Origin: Burkholderia sp. Ax-1719
Lineage (GTDB): Bacteria; Pseudomonadota; Gammaproteobacteria; Burkholderiales; Burkholderiaceae
Assembly: GCF_011753055.1 (NCBI RefSeq)
Contig: NZ_VWWJ01000008.1
Span: forward strand, 124,001-188,000
Length of the DNA: 64,000 bases
Direction: 5' to 3'
The notes under the pieces were generated by a model. That model did not search any database. It saw nothing but the letters and a program-made list of their open reading frames with translations, and had not been told where the DNA came from. Position 1 is the first letter of the stretch. The number at the start of each line of letters is the position of its first letter. The position numbers were made by a program, and so were the translations under genes. Below, in pieces: positions 50,095 to 58,576 of the stretch.

Positions 50095-53000
50095 ATGTCC
50101 GAGCGTAACGATCCCGCCGGCCCGCCTCATACCGGACATGCCAGCCGGGAAAGCGCAGACGCGGGCCCGCAACATCATCACCCGGTTCTGCGCCACTCGC
50201 TGCGCGTGCTGGCGTGCATCGCGCTCGTCTTCTACTTCATCGTCGCCGTGCTGCTGCTCGGGCTGCGCTATGTCGTGCTGCCCCATGTGGACGATTTCCG
50301 TCCGCGCATCGAAAAGCTCGTCTCCGACAAGATTCACGCCGACTTCCGCATCGGCAAGCTCTCGCCGCACTGGTCGGGCTTTCAGCCCGGCATCGACATC
50401 GCCAACCTGACGATCCGCGACCGCCACGGCAATCTCGCGCTGAACGTGCCGCATGCCACCGCTTCGGTCGCCTGGCGCTCGGTGGTGATGCTGGAGCCGC
50501 TGCTCTCCAGCGTGATCGTCGAGAATCCCGACGTCTCGATCGCGCGCGAGGACGACGGCACGCTCACCGTGGCGGGCGTGCCCGTGCCGACCGCGCACAC
50601 CGGCAACGCCACCTTCACCACCTGGCTGATGCGCCAGCAGGCCATCGTGCTGCGCGGCGGCACGCTGCGCTGGCGCGACGCCACGCGCGACGTCCCCGAA
50701 CTGCGCCTGTCGAACATCCGTCTGGCGATCCTCAACGACGGCTACGACCACCACATCGCGCTGCAGGCACCCGCGGAAGGCACCGTGCTGCACGGGCCGC
50801 TCGACTTCCGCGCGCAGTTCAAGCACACGCGTTTCGCGCCGGCGGGCAAGCCCAACACCTGGAGCGGCAGCGCCTATATCTCCACCGGTCCCGTCGATCT
50901 GCCCACTCTGGCGCGCTACATTCCGCTGCCGCTCACGACCTATGCAGGGCGCATCGATAACGCCATCTGGGCGAATTTCGAGGACGGCCGCATCGTTTCC
51001 GCCGACGGCACGCTCAGCGGCAACGACATCGCGCTGCGCGTGAAGCCGACGCAACCGCGCCTCGATCTGCCGATCGCGAGCTTCAACTGGCGCATGGGTC
51101 TCGCGCCTGGCGACTACACGCTGCAACTGCGCGACCTGCGCGCCGAACTCGGCCAGCCGCCGCTCGACGACGGCACGCCGCTCACGCGCTCGCTCACGTT
51201 CAATCACCTCGACGCGCATTTCCGTCAGCAGACGCTCCAAAGCGGCCAGCTGATTTCGGTGAGCGGCGATCGCATCGACCTGGGCATCCTCGCCGAGTTC
51301 ATGCGCGGTCTGCCGCTGCCGGGCCGCGTGCAGAACGCGCTGGTGCGCTTCAATCCGCGCGGTCTGGTGGCCAATTACGATCTGGCGATGGAACGCGCCA
51401 AACCCGATTCAGGCGAAGCCGCCGCCGAGCAGCGCAGCACCAGCGCGGAGCCTCTGTTGCACTACCGCTTCAACGGCGACCTGCAAGGCTTCAGCGTGGC
51501 CGCCCAGGAACCGGGGCCAGGCCTCACGCCGCGCGAACACCCGCGCGCGGGCCTGCCGGGCGTGGAGAATCTCTGGGGGCGCATTGACGCCGACGAATCG
51601 CACGGCACCATCAAGTTCGATTCGACGGCCGCCGCCATCACGCTGCCCGGCGTATTCGACGATCCGCGCCTGCGCTTCGACCGTCTGTGGGGCGCGGCCA
51701 AATGGACCGTGGCCGCGCAGCGCCAGCCGGGCGACAAGATCAAGGGTTTCGACGTCGACGTGACCGAACTGGGCGTCCAGAACGCCGACGCCCGCGCGAA
51801 GATGACCGCGCACTATCGCAACCCCGGCCACGGACGCGGCGCGCTCGACCTGGTGGCGCATTTCGATCAGGCGCAGGTCAAGGCCATCCCGCGCTACCTG
51901 CCCACCAGCATCAGCGAGAAAACCCGCACCTATCTGGGCCACGGCTTGCAAGCCGGGCTCTCGAAAGGCGCGACCATCGAGATTCACGGCGATCTCGCCC
52001 AATTCCCCTATTCGCGCGACCCGAGCGCGGGCCAGTTCCGCATCGTCGCGCCGTTTGCGAATGGGCGCTTCGACCCGTCGCCGTTCCCGCCCAAGAAGAT
52101 GCGCAACGGCGCGCCCAACGTCTGGCCGGCGTTCGACGGCATCGACGGCACCTTCAAGCTGGCGGAAAACAAGCTGCGCTTTGACGTCGCGCACGGCCAT
52201 TACCGCCGCTTCGTGCTGCACGACGTGAGCGGGCGTATCGACGAGCTGGGCGTGAAGGGCTCCGATCTCGTGATCGAGGGCGCGGGGCGCGGGCCGCTCG
52301 CCGATCTGCTCGATTACGCCGATAACAGCTCGCTGGGCGCAATGTCGAAGCACGCGACCGCCAAGGTCGAGGCGCAAGGCCCGGCCACGCTCGCGCTCAA
52401 GCTCACGATTCCGCGCAAGCCGATGCCGAAGGTTGCCGTGGCCGGCGCGATCGGCTTCGAGAACAACACGCTTGCCGCGCACAATGTGCCGCCGCTATCG
52501 AACCTCAACGGCAAGGTCCGCTTCACCAACCGCAGCGCTCAGGTCGACCATCTGACGGGCCGTTTCCTCGGCGGCGATCTGCGCGCCAATGGCGGCATGC
52601 GCGAGGACGGGCGCTACGACGTTCATGTCGCGGGCGATGTGGCCGTCGATGCGGCGCGCGGGCTGAACCTGCACGGCACGGCGGCGGCGGTGCTGGGACG
52701 CTTCTCGGGCGCGGCGCCCTATTCGCTGTCGGTGACCGGCACGCGCGGCCATCTGCCCGACGTGAAGGCCAGCTCCGATCTGACCGACCTCGCCATCGAC
52801 CTGCCTGCGCCGTTCGGCAAGACCGCCGGCACGCCGATGCCGCTGCGCTTCGCCCTGCAGCCCGGTCCCGGCGACGATCCGGCTTCGGCGATGCTGTCGG
52901 CGAGCGACGCCGCGGCGTTCCAGCACGCCGAACTCACGCTCGGGCCGCTGGCCGCGCGCTACGTGCTGCGGCGCAATCCGGGCCATGTGCCCGAAGTGGT

Positions 53001-54435
53001 GCGCGGCGCGATCGGCATGAACAAGCCCGCCGATCTGCCGTCCGAAGGCGTGACTGCGGCCGTCGATCTGCCATCGTTCGACGCCGATGCGTGGCGGCGC
53101 GTGGCGCAGGAAATTCGCGGCACGGCGGCGGCGAATCCGGCCGCTCCCGCTGTAGCAGCGAGTTCGACCGCTGCCGCCCCGCAAGCCGCTTCGCAAACTG
53201 CGACGCAAACGATGGCGTCGCCCGCCGCCGCGGCCTCGTCGCCGCTCGCGCCCGGCGGCGCGTTCGCGTCCTATGTGCCGTCGCGCTTCGCCGTCCACGT
53301 CGGCACGCTCACGCTGCTCAAGCGCCACTGGGAAAACGTGATCGTCGGCGCATCGCGCGACGCCAACCAGTGGCAGGCCAACATCGCCTCGAACCAGGTC
53401 TCGGGCCACGTCTCGTGGAAACCGGGCGCGGTGCCGGGCTCGCCCGGCACGCTGGAAGCGCGTCTGGCGCGCCTCGTCGTCCCTTCGGCGACCGAGAACG
53501 ATCTGCTCGGCCAGGCCGTCTCGCAGCCTGCGCAGAACATGCCGTCGATCGACCTCGTCGTGAACCAGCTGATCGTGCGCGGACGCGACTTCGGCCGCCT
53601 GCAGATCAACGCCCACAACTTCGACGAAAACGGCGTGCCGGTCTGGCAGCTCGACACGCTCGACATCGTCAATCCGGCCGGCCACTTCACCGCCACGGAA
53701 AACTGGCGCGCCATCGGCGACGAATCCGCACCCGCCGATACCGCAGGCGGCGCGACACAGACGCCGCGTCGTACGGCGCTCGACTTCCATCTCGATATCA
53801 AGGATGCGGGCGATCTGCTCGAACGCGCGGGCGTGGCGCACGCAATCAAGGGCGGCACGGGTACGCTCAGCGGTAATCTGGAATGGCGCGGCGGCCCCAA
53901 CAAGCTCGACTTCCCGACGCTCAACGGCAGCCTCGCGCTCGATCTGCACCACGGCGAAATTCTCAAGATCCATCAAGGCGTGGCGACGCTGCTGGGCGTA
54001 CTCAGCCTGCAAAGTCTGGCGCGCTACGCGAGCATGGATTTCCGCGACGTGATCGGCGAAGGGCTGCCGTTCACCAGCGTCACGGGCAGCGCGCAGATCC
54101 AGAACGGCATTGGCCACACCAACGATTTCAAGCTGGTGACCGCGCCGGGCCGCGCGCAGATGGTGGGCAGCGTCGATCTCGCGCACGAAACCCAGGACCT
54201 GCGCGTGCATGTCGTGCCGACGGTGAGCGCGGGCGCGGGCGTGATCGTCGCGGCCATCATCAATCCGCTGCTGGGTCTGGGCGCGCTGATCGGCGATGTC
54301 GCGCTCTCGCATACGGTCGAAACCACCTTCGCGCGCGACTACGCCATCACGGGTTCCTGGGCCAAACCGCACGTTGAGCGACTGCATGGCGATCAGGGTA
54401 AGATGGACGCGCAGGCTCCGGCGGCGGCCCATTGA
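50095..54435 (+). CDS. yhdP: YhdP family AsmA-like envelope protein
   Basis: The 1446-residue protein has one N-terminal membrane segment (about 39-63, VLACIALVFYFIVAVLLLGLRY) and a very long periplasmic beta-rich part, ending with an AsmA-like C-terminal region (GGTGTLSGNLEWRGG...). In E. coli YhdP, TamB and YdbH are redundant bridges that move phospholipid to the outer membrane. An Ala-rich low-complexity stretch lies at about residues 1013-1065. It precedes tldD with a nitrilase gene between; in E. coli yhdP and tldD are neighbours. Confidence 0.92.
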   Translation: MSERNDPAGPPHTGHASRESADAGPQHHHPVLRHSLRVLACIALVFYFIVAVLLLGLRYVVLPHVDDFRPRIEKLVSDKIHADFRIGKLSPHWSGFQPGIDIANLTIRDRHGNLALNVPHATASVAWRSVVMLEPLLSSVIVENPDVSIAREDDGTLTVAGVPVPTAHTGNATFTTWLMRQQAIVLRGGTLRWRDATRDVPELRLSNIRLAILNDGYDHHIALQAPAEGTVLHGPLDFRAQFKHTRFAPAGKPNTWSGSAYISTGPVDLPTLARYIPLPLTTYAGRIDNAIWANFEDGRIVSADGTLSGNDIALRVKPTQPRLDLPIASFNWRMGLAPGDYTLQLRDLRAELGQPPLDDGTPLTRSLTFNHLDAHFRQQTLQSGQLISVSGDRIDLGILAEFMRGLPLPGRVQNALVRFNPRGLVANYDLAMERAKPDSGEAAAEQRSTSAEPLLHYRFNGDLQGFSVAAQEPGPGLTPREHPRAGLPGVENLWGRIDADESHGTIKFDSTAAAITLPGVFDDPRLRFDRLWGAAKWTVAAQRQPGDKIKGFDVDVTELGVQNADARAKMTAHYRNPGHGRGALDLVAHFDQAQVKAIPRYLPTSISEKTRTYLGHGLQAGLSKGATIEIHGDLAQFPYSRDPSAGQFRIVAPFANGRFDPSPFPPKKMRNGAPNVWPAFDGIDGTFKLAENKLRFDVAHGHYRRFVLHDVSGRIDELGVKGSDLVIEGAGRGPLADLLDYADNSSLGAMSKHATAKVEAQGPATLALKLTIPRKPMPKVAVAGAIGFENNTLAAHNVPPLSNLNGKVRFTNRSAQVDHLTGRFLGGDLRANGGMREDGRYDVHVAGDVAVDAARGLNLHGTAAAVLGRFSGAAPYSLSVTGTRGHLPDVKASSDLTDLAIDLPAPFGKTAGTPMPLRFALQPGPGDDPASAMLSASDAAAFQHAELTLGPLAARYVLRRNPGHVPEVVRGAIGMNKPADLPSEGVTAAVDLPSFDADAWRRVAQEIRGTAAANPAAPAVAASSTAAAPQAASQTATQTMASPAAAASSPLAPGGAFASYVPSRFAVHVGTLTLLKRHWENVIVGASRDANQWQANIASNQVSGHVSWKPGAVPGSPGTLEARLARLVVPSATENDLLGQAVSQPAQNMPSIDLVVNQLIVRGRDFGRLQINAHNFDENGVPVWQLDTLDIVNPAGHFTATENWRAIGDESAPADTAGGATQTPRRTALDFHLDIKDAGDLLERAGVAHAIKGGTGTLSGNLEWRGGPNKLDFPTLNGSLALDLHHGEILKIHQGVATLLGVLSLQSLARYASMDFRDVIGEGLPFTSVTGSAQIQNGIGHTNDFKLVTAPGRAQMVGSVDLAHETQDLRVHVVPTVSAGAGVIVAAIINPLLGLGALIGDVALSHTVETTFARDYAITGSWAKPHVERLHGDQGKMDAQAPAAAH

Positions 54436-54586
54436 GTTCCAGATCAATCAATGACGTTGTTGATGGCCGTCAACAGGCATGCGCGATGCGCGCCGAGGTG
54501 ACATCGAAAACACCAACCGCGCAGCGCCCTGCTCCGCCGCTCCGAGCCCGATTATTCATCTGACTTCGTCCAATCAAGAGCCGTCG

Positions 54587-55429
54587 ATGAGCGAAACTTC
54601 TTCTTCCGCAGCGCCGGTTACGCCATTCAAGGTCGCGGCGCTGCAGATGGTCAGCACGCCCGATCTCGCGCGCAATCTCGCCGACGCGGAACGTCTGATC
54701 GCCGAGGCCGCCGCAAAGGGCGCGCGCCTCGTGCTGCTGCCCGAATACTTCTGCTTCATGGGCCACAAGGACACCGACAAGCTTGCCGTGCGCGAGCCCT
54801 ACGGCGACGGCCCGATCCAGCAATTTCTCGCTGATGCCGCGAAGCGCCATAACGTGTGGATCATCGGCGGCACGCTGCCGTTGAAAGCGCCGGAAGAAAA
54901 CCGCGTGCTCAACACCACGCTCGTGTTCGATCCGAGCGGCGCGGAGCGCGCGCGTTACGACAAGATCCATCTGTTCAGCTTCGAGAAAGGCGCCGAATCG
55001 TTCGACGAAGCACGCACGATCCGCCCCGGCGACGAGGTCCGCACCTTCGACGCGCCGTTCGGCCGCGTGGGCCTGTCGGTCTGCTACGATCTGCGCTTTC
55101 CCGAGCTGTACCGGCGCATGGGCGACTGTGCGCTGATGGTCGTGCCCTCGGCGTTCACCTACACGACGGGCCGCGCGCACTGGCAGACCCTGCTGCGCGC
55201 ACGCGCCGTCGAGAACCAGTGCTACGTGCTCGCCGCCGCGCAGGGCGGTACGCACGAGAACGGCCGCCGCACATGGGGCCACAGCATGCTGATCGACCCG
55301 TGGGGCGAAATCGTCGATGTGCTCGACGAGAACCCCGGCGTGGTGACCGGCGATATCGATCTCGAACGCATCGCCGCCGTGCGCGCGAGCCTGCCCGCGT
55401 GGCGGCATCGCGTGCTCGACTGCGACTAA
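54587..55429 (+). CDS. Carbon-nitrogen hydrolase (Nit-type amidase)
   Basis: The 280-residue protein belongs to the nitrilase superfamily. The catalytic triad is visible: Glu in LLPEYF, Lys in RYDKIHLF and Cys in LSVCYDLRFPELYR. The last motif is typical of Nit1/YbeM proteins, which hydrolyse deaminated glutathione as metabolite repair; this is the likeliest role, though other amidase substrates cannot be excluded. It lies between yhdP and tldD on the same strand. ATG 54587 (MSETSS) is the chosen start. Confidence 0.9.
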   Translation: MSETSSSAAPVTPFKVAALQMVSTPDLARNLADAERLIAEAAAKGARLVLLPEYFCFMGHKDTDKLAVREPYGDGPIQQFLADAAKRHNVWIIGGTLPLKAPEENRVLNTTLVFDPSGAERARYDKIHLFSFEKGAESFDEARTIRPGDEVRTFDAPFGRVGLSVCYDLRFPELYRRMGDCALMVVPSAFTYTTGRAHWQTLLRARAVENQCYVLAAAQGGTHENGRRTWGHSMLIDPWGEIVDVLDENPGVVTGDIDLERIAAVRASLPAWRHRVLDCD

Positions 55430-55520
55430 TCCATCCTTACGTCAACCCTATCGACCGAGGGCGTCTTGATTTCGCCGTACCGCGCCCGAATCTGACATCT
55501 GAAACTTCCACATTGAGCGC

Positions 55521-56987
55521 ATGAACATCATCGAACCCGGCATCCGCAATCTGGCGACCGCGAAGGAAGTGCTCCTCGCGCCCTACGGCCTCGACGAGGC
55601 GCTGCTCACGCGCACGCTCGGCGAGATTTTCACGCACCGCGTCGACTACGCCGATCTCTACTTCCAGGCCACCCGCAGCGAGGCCTGGAGCCTGGAGGAA
55701 GGCATCGTCAAGTCGGGCAGCTTCAGCATCGATCAGGGCGTGGGCGTGCGCGCCGTGTCCGGCGAGCGCACCGCCTTCGCCTACTCCGACGATCTGTCGC
55801 CCGAAGCGATCCGCCAGGCGGCCATCGCCACGCGCTCGATCGCCAAGGCCGGCGGCGGCAAGCAGAAGATTCAGGTAGCCACTTCGCTCAAGGGCGTCGC
55901 GGGCCGCGATCTGTATCTGCCGTCCGATCCGCTCGCTTCGCTCGACGCCACCGAAAAGGTCAAGCTGCTCGAACGCGTCGAGCAGATGGCGCGCAGTCGC
56001 GACCCGCGCATCACCCAGGTGATGGCGGCGCTCGCGGGTGAATACGACGTGGTGCTGGTCGCGCGCAGCGACGGCGTGCTGGCCGCCGACATCCGCCCGC
56101 TGGTGCGCGTCTCGGTCACGGTGATCGCCGAACAGAACGGCCGCCGCGAAATCGGCAACGGCGGCGGCGGCGGCCGCTACGACTACGGCTATTTCACTGA
56201 CGACGTGCTGTCGAAATACGTCGACGACGCGGTGCATGCGGCGCTCGTGAACCTCGAAGCGCGTCCCGCTCCGGCGGGCGCGATGACCGTCGTGCTCGGA
56301 CCGGGCTGGCCCGGCGTGCTGCTGCACGAAGCGATCGGCCACGGTCTGGAGGGCGATTTCAACCGCAAGGGTTCGTCGGCGTTCGCGGGCCAGATCGGCC
56401 AGCGCGTGGCTGCCAAGGGCGTCACCGTGGTGGACGACGGCACGCTGCCGAACCGCCGCGGCTCGCTCAATATCGACGACGAAGGCAACCCGACGCAGTG
56501 CACCACGCTGATCGAAGACGGCATTCTCAAGGGTTACATCCAGGATTCGCTCAACGCGCGCCTGATGAAAATGCCCGTGACCGGCAACGCGCGCCGCGAA
56601 TCCTACGCCGCCCTGCCGATGCCGCGCATGACCAACACCTACATGCTCAACGGCGACAAGGATCCGCAGGAAATCCTCGCTTCGGTGAAGAACGGGCTGT
56701 ATGCGGTGAACTTCGGCGGCGGTCAGGTCGACATCACCAACGGCAAGTTCGTGTTCTCGGCGTCCGAGGCCTACATGATCGAAGACGGCAAGATCACGTA
56801 CCCGGTCAAGGGCGCGACGCTGATTGGCAGCGGCCCGGAATCGCTCAAGTACGTGAGCATGATCGGCAACGATATGCGCCTGGATTCGGGCGTGGGCGTG
56901 TGCGGCAAGGAAGGCCAGAGCGTGCCGGTGGGCGTGGGCCAGCCGACGCTGCGCATCGACAAGATGACGGTTGGCGGCACGGTCTGA
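55521..56987 (+). CDS. tldD: Metalloprotease TldD
   Basis: TldD is the zinc protease half of TldD-TldE, which processes microcin B17 and degrades unfolded peptides. The 488-residue protein has the HExxxH zinc motif in LLHEAIGHGLEGDFNRKGSS, YADLYFQ near the N-terminus, and NTYMLNGDKDPQEI and GVGVCGKEGQ late in the sequence. The partner TldE (PmbA) is not in this window. It is the last gene of the yhdP-nit-tldD series; the aroG regulatory region follows. Confidence 0.95.
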   Translation: MNIIEPGIRNLATAKEVLLAPYGLDEALLTRTLGEIFTHRVDYADLYFQATRSEAWSLEEGIVKSGSFSIDQGVGVRAVSGERTAFAYSDDLSPEAIRQAAIATRSIAKAGGGKQKIQVATSLKGVAGRDLYLPSDPLASLDATEKVKLLERVEQMARSRDPRITQVMAALAGEYDVVLVARSDGVLAADIRPLVRVSVTVIAEQNGRREIGNGGGGGRYDYGYFTDDVLSKYVDDAVHAALVNLEARPAPAGAMTVVLGPGWPGVLLHEAIGHGLEGDFNRKGSSAFAGQIGQRVAAKGVTVVDDGTLPNRRGSLNIDDEGNPTQCTTLIEDGILKGYIQDSLNARLMKMPVTGNARRESYAALPMPRMTNTYMLNGDKDPQEILASVKNGLYAVNFGGGQVDITNGKFVFSASEAYMIEDGKITYPVKGATLIGSGPESLKYVSMIGNDMRLDSGVGVCGKEGQSVPVGVGQPTLRIDKMTVGGTV

Positions 56988-57025
56988 TCGGGCCGGATCG
57001 CCTGAGCCGATTTGCGAGGTTCATG

Positions 57026-57070
57026 CATGGCGATGCGGAAATTCCGCACCGCCATGCGGAATTCCTGCAT
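57026..57070. repeat. Two near-palindromes 21 bp apart upstream of the aroG promoter
   Basis: Arms CATGGCG + TGCGGAA (57026-57040) and TTCCGCA + CGCCATG (57042-57056) form a 31-bp palindrome with one mismatched pair. The core ATGCGGAAATTCCGCA starts at 57033, and a close copy, ATGCGGAATTCCTGCA, starts at 57054, exactly 21 bases later. This could be a double operator on one face of the helix, or hairpins ending tldD transcription, although the first T run is over 20 bases away. Confidence 0.7.
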
Positions 57071-57117
57071 TGAATCGTCTTTTTCCGCGGATCACCCGCT
57101 TTTTCTGCGATACCCGC

Positions 57118-57147
57118 TTGCCAGCCTGAAGAAGGCCGGGTTATAAA
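57118..57147 (+). promoter_or_regulatory. Predicted sigma70 promoter of the aroG leader
   Basis: TTGCCA (57118-57123) and TATAAA (57142-57147) are 18 bases apart. Transcription near 57154 would start 32 bases before the leader-peptide ATG, as expected for an attenuated operon. Confidence 0.7.
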
Positions 57148-57185
57148 GGCAATCACCCTTTTCGACGCAACGAACCGATTTCGCC

Positions 57186-57254
57186 ATGTTCGCCACGAAG
57201 TTTTACTTTTACTTCTTTTGGTATCTCAGACCGCTGGCGGATCGAGAGGGTTGA
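57186..57254 (+). CDS. Aromatic-rich leader peptide of aroG (22 residues)
   Basis: ATG 57186 opens a 22-codon frame ending in TGA at 57252-57254. Residues 6-13 are FYFYFFWY, eight aromatic residues in a row (four Phe, three Tyr, one Trp), preceded by MFATK with another Phe at 2. It lies between a good promoter and an intrinsic terminator, upstream of DAHP synthase. It should act as a ribosome-stalling sensor of charged Phe-, Tyr- and Trp-tRNA, by analogy with the trp and pheA leaders of E. coli. The ribosome binding site is weak: no GGAG is seen within 20 bases. The run is far less GC-rich than the surrounding coding sequence. Confidence 0.85.
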   Translation: MFATKFYFYFFWYLRPLADREG

Positions 57255-57294
57255 TAGTACGCGCAGGACCCCGAACAAACGAGAAACCGCCAGC
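57233..57294 (+). promoter_or_regulatory. Antiterminator pairing of the aroG attenuator
   Basis: GCTGGCGG (57233-57240), just after the aromatic codons, is perfectly complementary over 8 bases to CCGCCAGC (57287-57294), the left arm of the terminator. The two structures exclude each other. A ribosome stalled on the aromatic codons (57201-57224) would leave 57233-57240 free to pair, opening aroG. A ribosome that reaches the TGA at 57252 would cover it and let the terminator form. A weak protector pairing (CGCCA at 57191-57195 with TGGCG at 57235-57239) is also possible. Confidence 0.75.
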
Positions 57295-57314
57295 CAAGCC
57301 TGGCGGTTTTTTTT
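57284..57314 (+). terminator. Intrinsic terminator (attenuator) in the aroG leader
   Basis: The stem AAACCGCCAG (57284-57293) / CTGGCGGTTT (57300-57309) has a 6-base loop and runs into eight T residues (57307-57314). It lies 30 bases after the leader stop and 107 bases before the aroG ATG, so it must control rather than end an operon. Confidence 0.9.
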
Positions 57315-57420
57315 CGTCTGGCTTCTTTGGCCCCACTCACCTACGAGCCTCACTTTCATCTAGCAGATTGATGCCGTTTCGCGACGCGAAGCACGCTACA
57401 CAGGATCAGGAGAAAACAAC

Positions 57421-58494
57421 ATGCCCCCGCACAACACCGACGATGTCCGCATTCGCGAGCTGAAAGAACTCACGCCGCCCGCTCACCTGATCCGCGAATT
57501 CCCGTGCTCCGAAGCCGCGTCCACGCTGATCTTCGAATCGCGCCGCGCGCTGCATCGCATCCTGCACGGCATGGACGACCGCCTCGTCGTCGTGATCGGC
57601 CCCTGCTCGATCCACGACACCAAGGCCGCGATCGATTACGCGAAGAAGCTCGTCGAGGAACGCGCGCGCTTCAAGAACGAACTCGAAATCGTCATGCGCG
57701 TGTATTTCGAAAAGCCGCGCACGACGGTGGGCTGGAAGGGTCTGATCAACGACCCGTTCATGGACAACAGCTTCAAGATCAATGACGGCCTGCGCACCGC
57801 GCGCGAACTGCTGGTCTCGATCAACGAGCTCGGCCTGCCGGCAGGCACCGAATACCTCGACATGATCAGCCCGCAGTACATCGCCGATCTGATCTCGTGG
57901 GGCGCAATTGGCGCGCGCACGACCGAATCGCAGGTGCACCGCGAGCTGGCTTCGGGTCTCTCCTGCCCGGTCGGCTTCAAGAACGGCACGGACGGCAACG
58001 TGAAGATTGCCGTCGATGCAATCAAGGCCGCGTCGCAACCGCACCATTTCCTGTCGGTGACGAAGGGCGGCCACTCGGCCATCGTCTCGACGGCGGGCAA
58101 TGAGGACTGCCACGTGATCCTGCGCGGCGGCAAGACGCCGAACTACGACGCGGAAAGCGTCAACGCAGCGTGCAACGACATCGGCAAGGCGGGTCTGGCC
58201 GCGCGTCTCATGATCGACGCGAGCCACGCAAACAGCTCGAAGAAGCACGAAAACCAGATTCCGGTCTGCGCCGATATCGGCCGTCAGATCGCGGGCGGCG
58301 ATGAACGCATCGTCGGCGTGATGGTGGAATCGCACCTCGTGGCGGGCCGCCAGGATCTGAAGGAAGGCTGCGAGCTGACCTACGGCCAGAGCATCACCGA
58401 TGCGTGCATTAGCTGGGACGAAAGCGTGGGCGTGCTCGAAGGCCTGGCCGAAGCGGTCAAGCAGCGCCGTATCGCGCGCGGCAGCGGCAACTAA
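57421..58494 (+). CDS. aroG: 3-deoxy-7-phosphoheptulonate synthase, AroG type (type I alpha)
   Basis: DAHP synthase condenses phosphoenolpyruvate and erythrose 4-phosphate, opening the shikimate pathway to Phe, Tyr, Trp, chorismate and p-aminobenzoate. The 357-residue protein has VVIGPCSIHD, MRVYFEKPRTTVGWKGLINDP, GARTTESQVHRELASGLSCPVGFKNGTDG, and IDASHANSSKKHENQ, the standard metal and substrate sites. Which amino acid inhibits it cannot be read safely. CAGGAG lies about 10 bases before the ATG. It is controlled by the upstream attenuator (57186-57314) and followed by a strong terminator. Confidence 0.97.
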   Translation: MPPHNTDDVRIRELKELTPPAHLIREFPCSEAASTLIFESRRALHRILHGMDDRLVVVIGPCSIHDTKAAIDYAKKLVEERARFKNELEIVMRVYFEKPRTTVGWKGLINDPFMDNSFKINDGLRTARELLVSINELGLPAGTEYLDMISPQYIADLISWGAIGARTTESQVHRELASGLSCPVGFKNGTDGNVKIAVDAIKAASQPHHFLSVTKGGHSAIVSTAGNEDCHVILRGGKTPNYDAESVNAACNDIGKAGLAARLMIDASHANSSKKHENQIPVCADIGRQIAGGDERIVGVMVESHLVAGRQDLKEGCELTYGQSITDACISWDESVGVLEGLAEAVKQRRIARGSGN

Positions 58495-58520
58495 GCGCAA
58501 TACTGAGCACCGTGCTCGAT

Positions 58521-58560
58521 AAAAAAGCCCGGTCGGCAATCACGCTGACCGGGCTTTTTT
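58521..58560. terminator. Bidirectional terminator between aroG and hmp
   Basis: A 14-bp stem (AAAAAAGCCCGGTC / GACCGGGCTTTTTT) with a 12-base loop gives six T residues on either strand, between convergent genes. Confidence 0.9.
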
Positions 58561-58576
58561 GCTTTTTACGGCGCGC

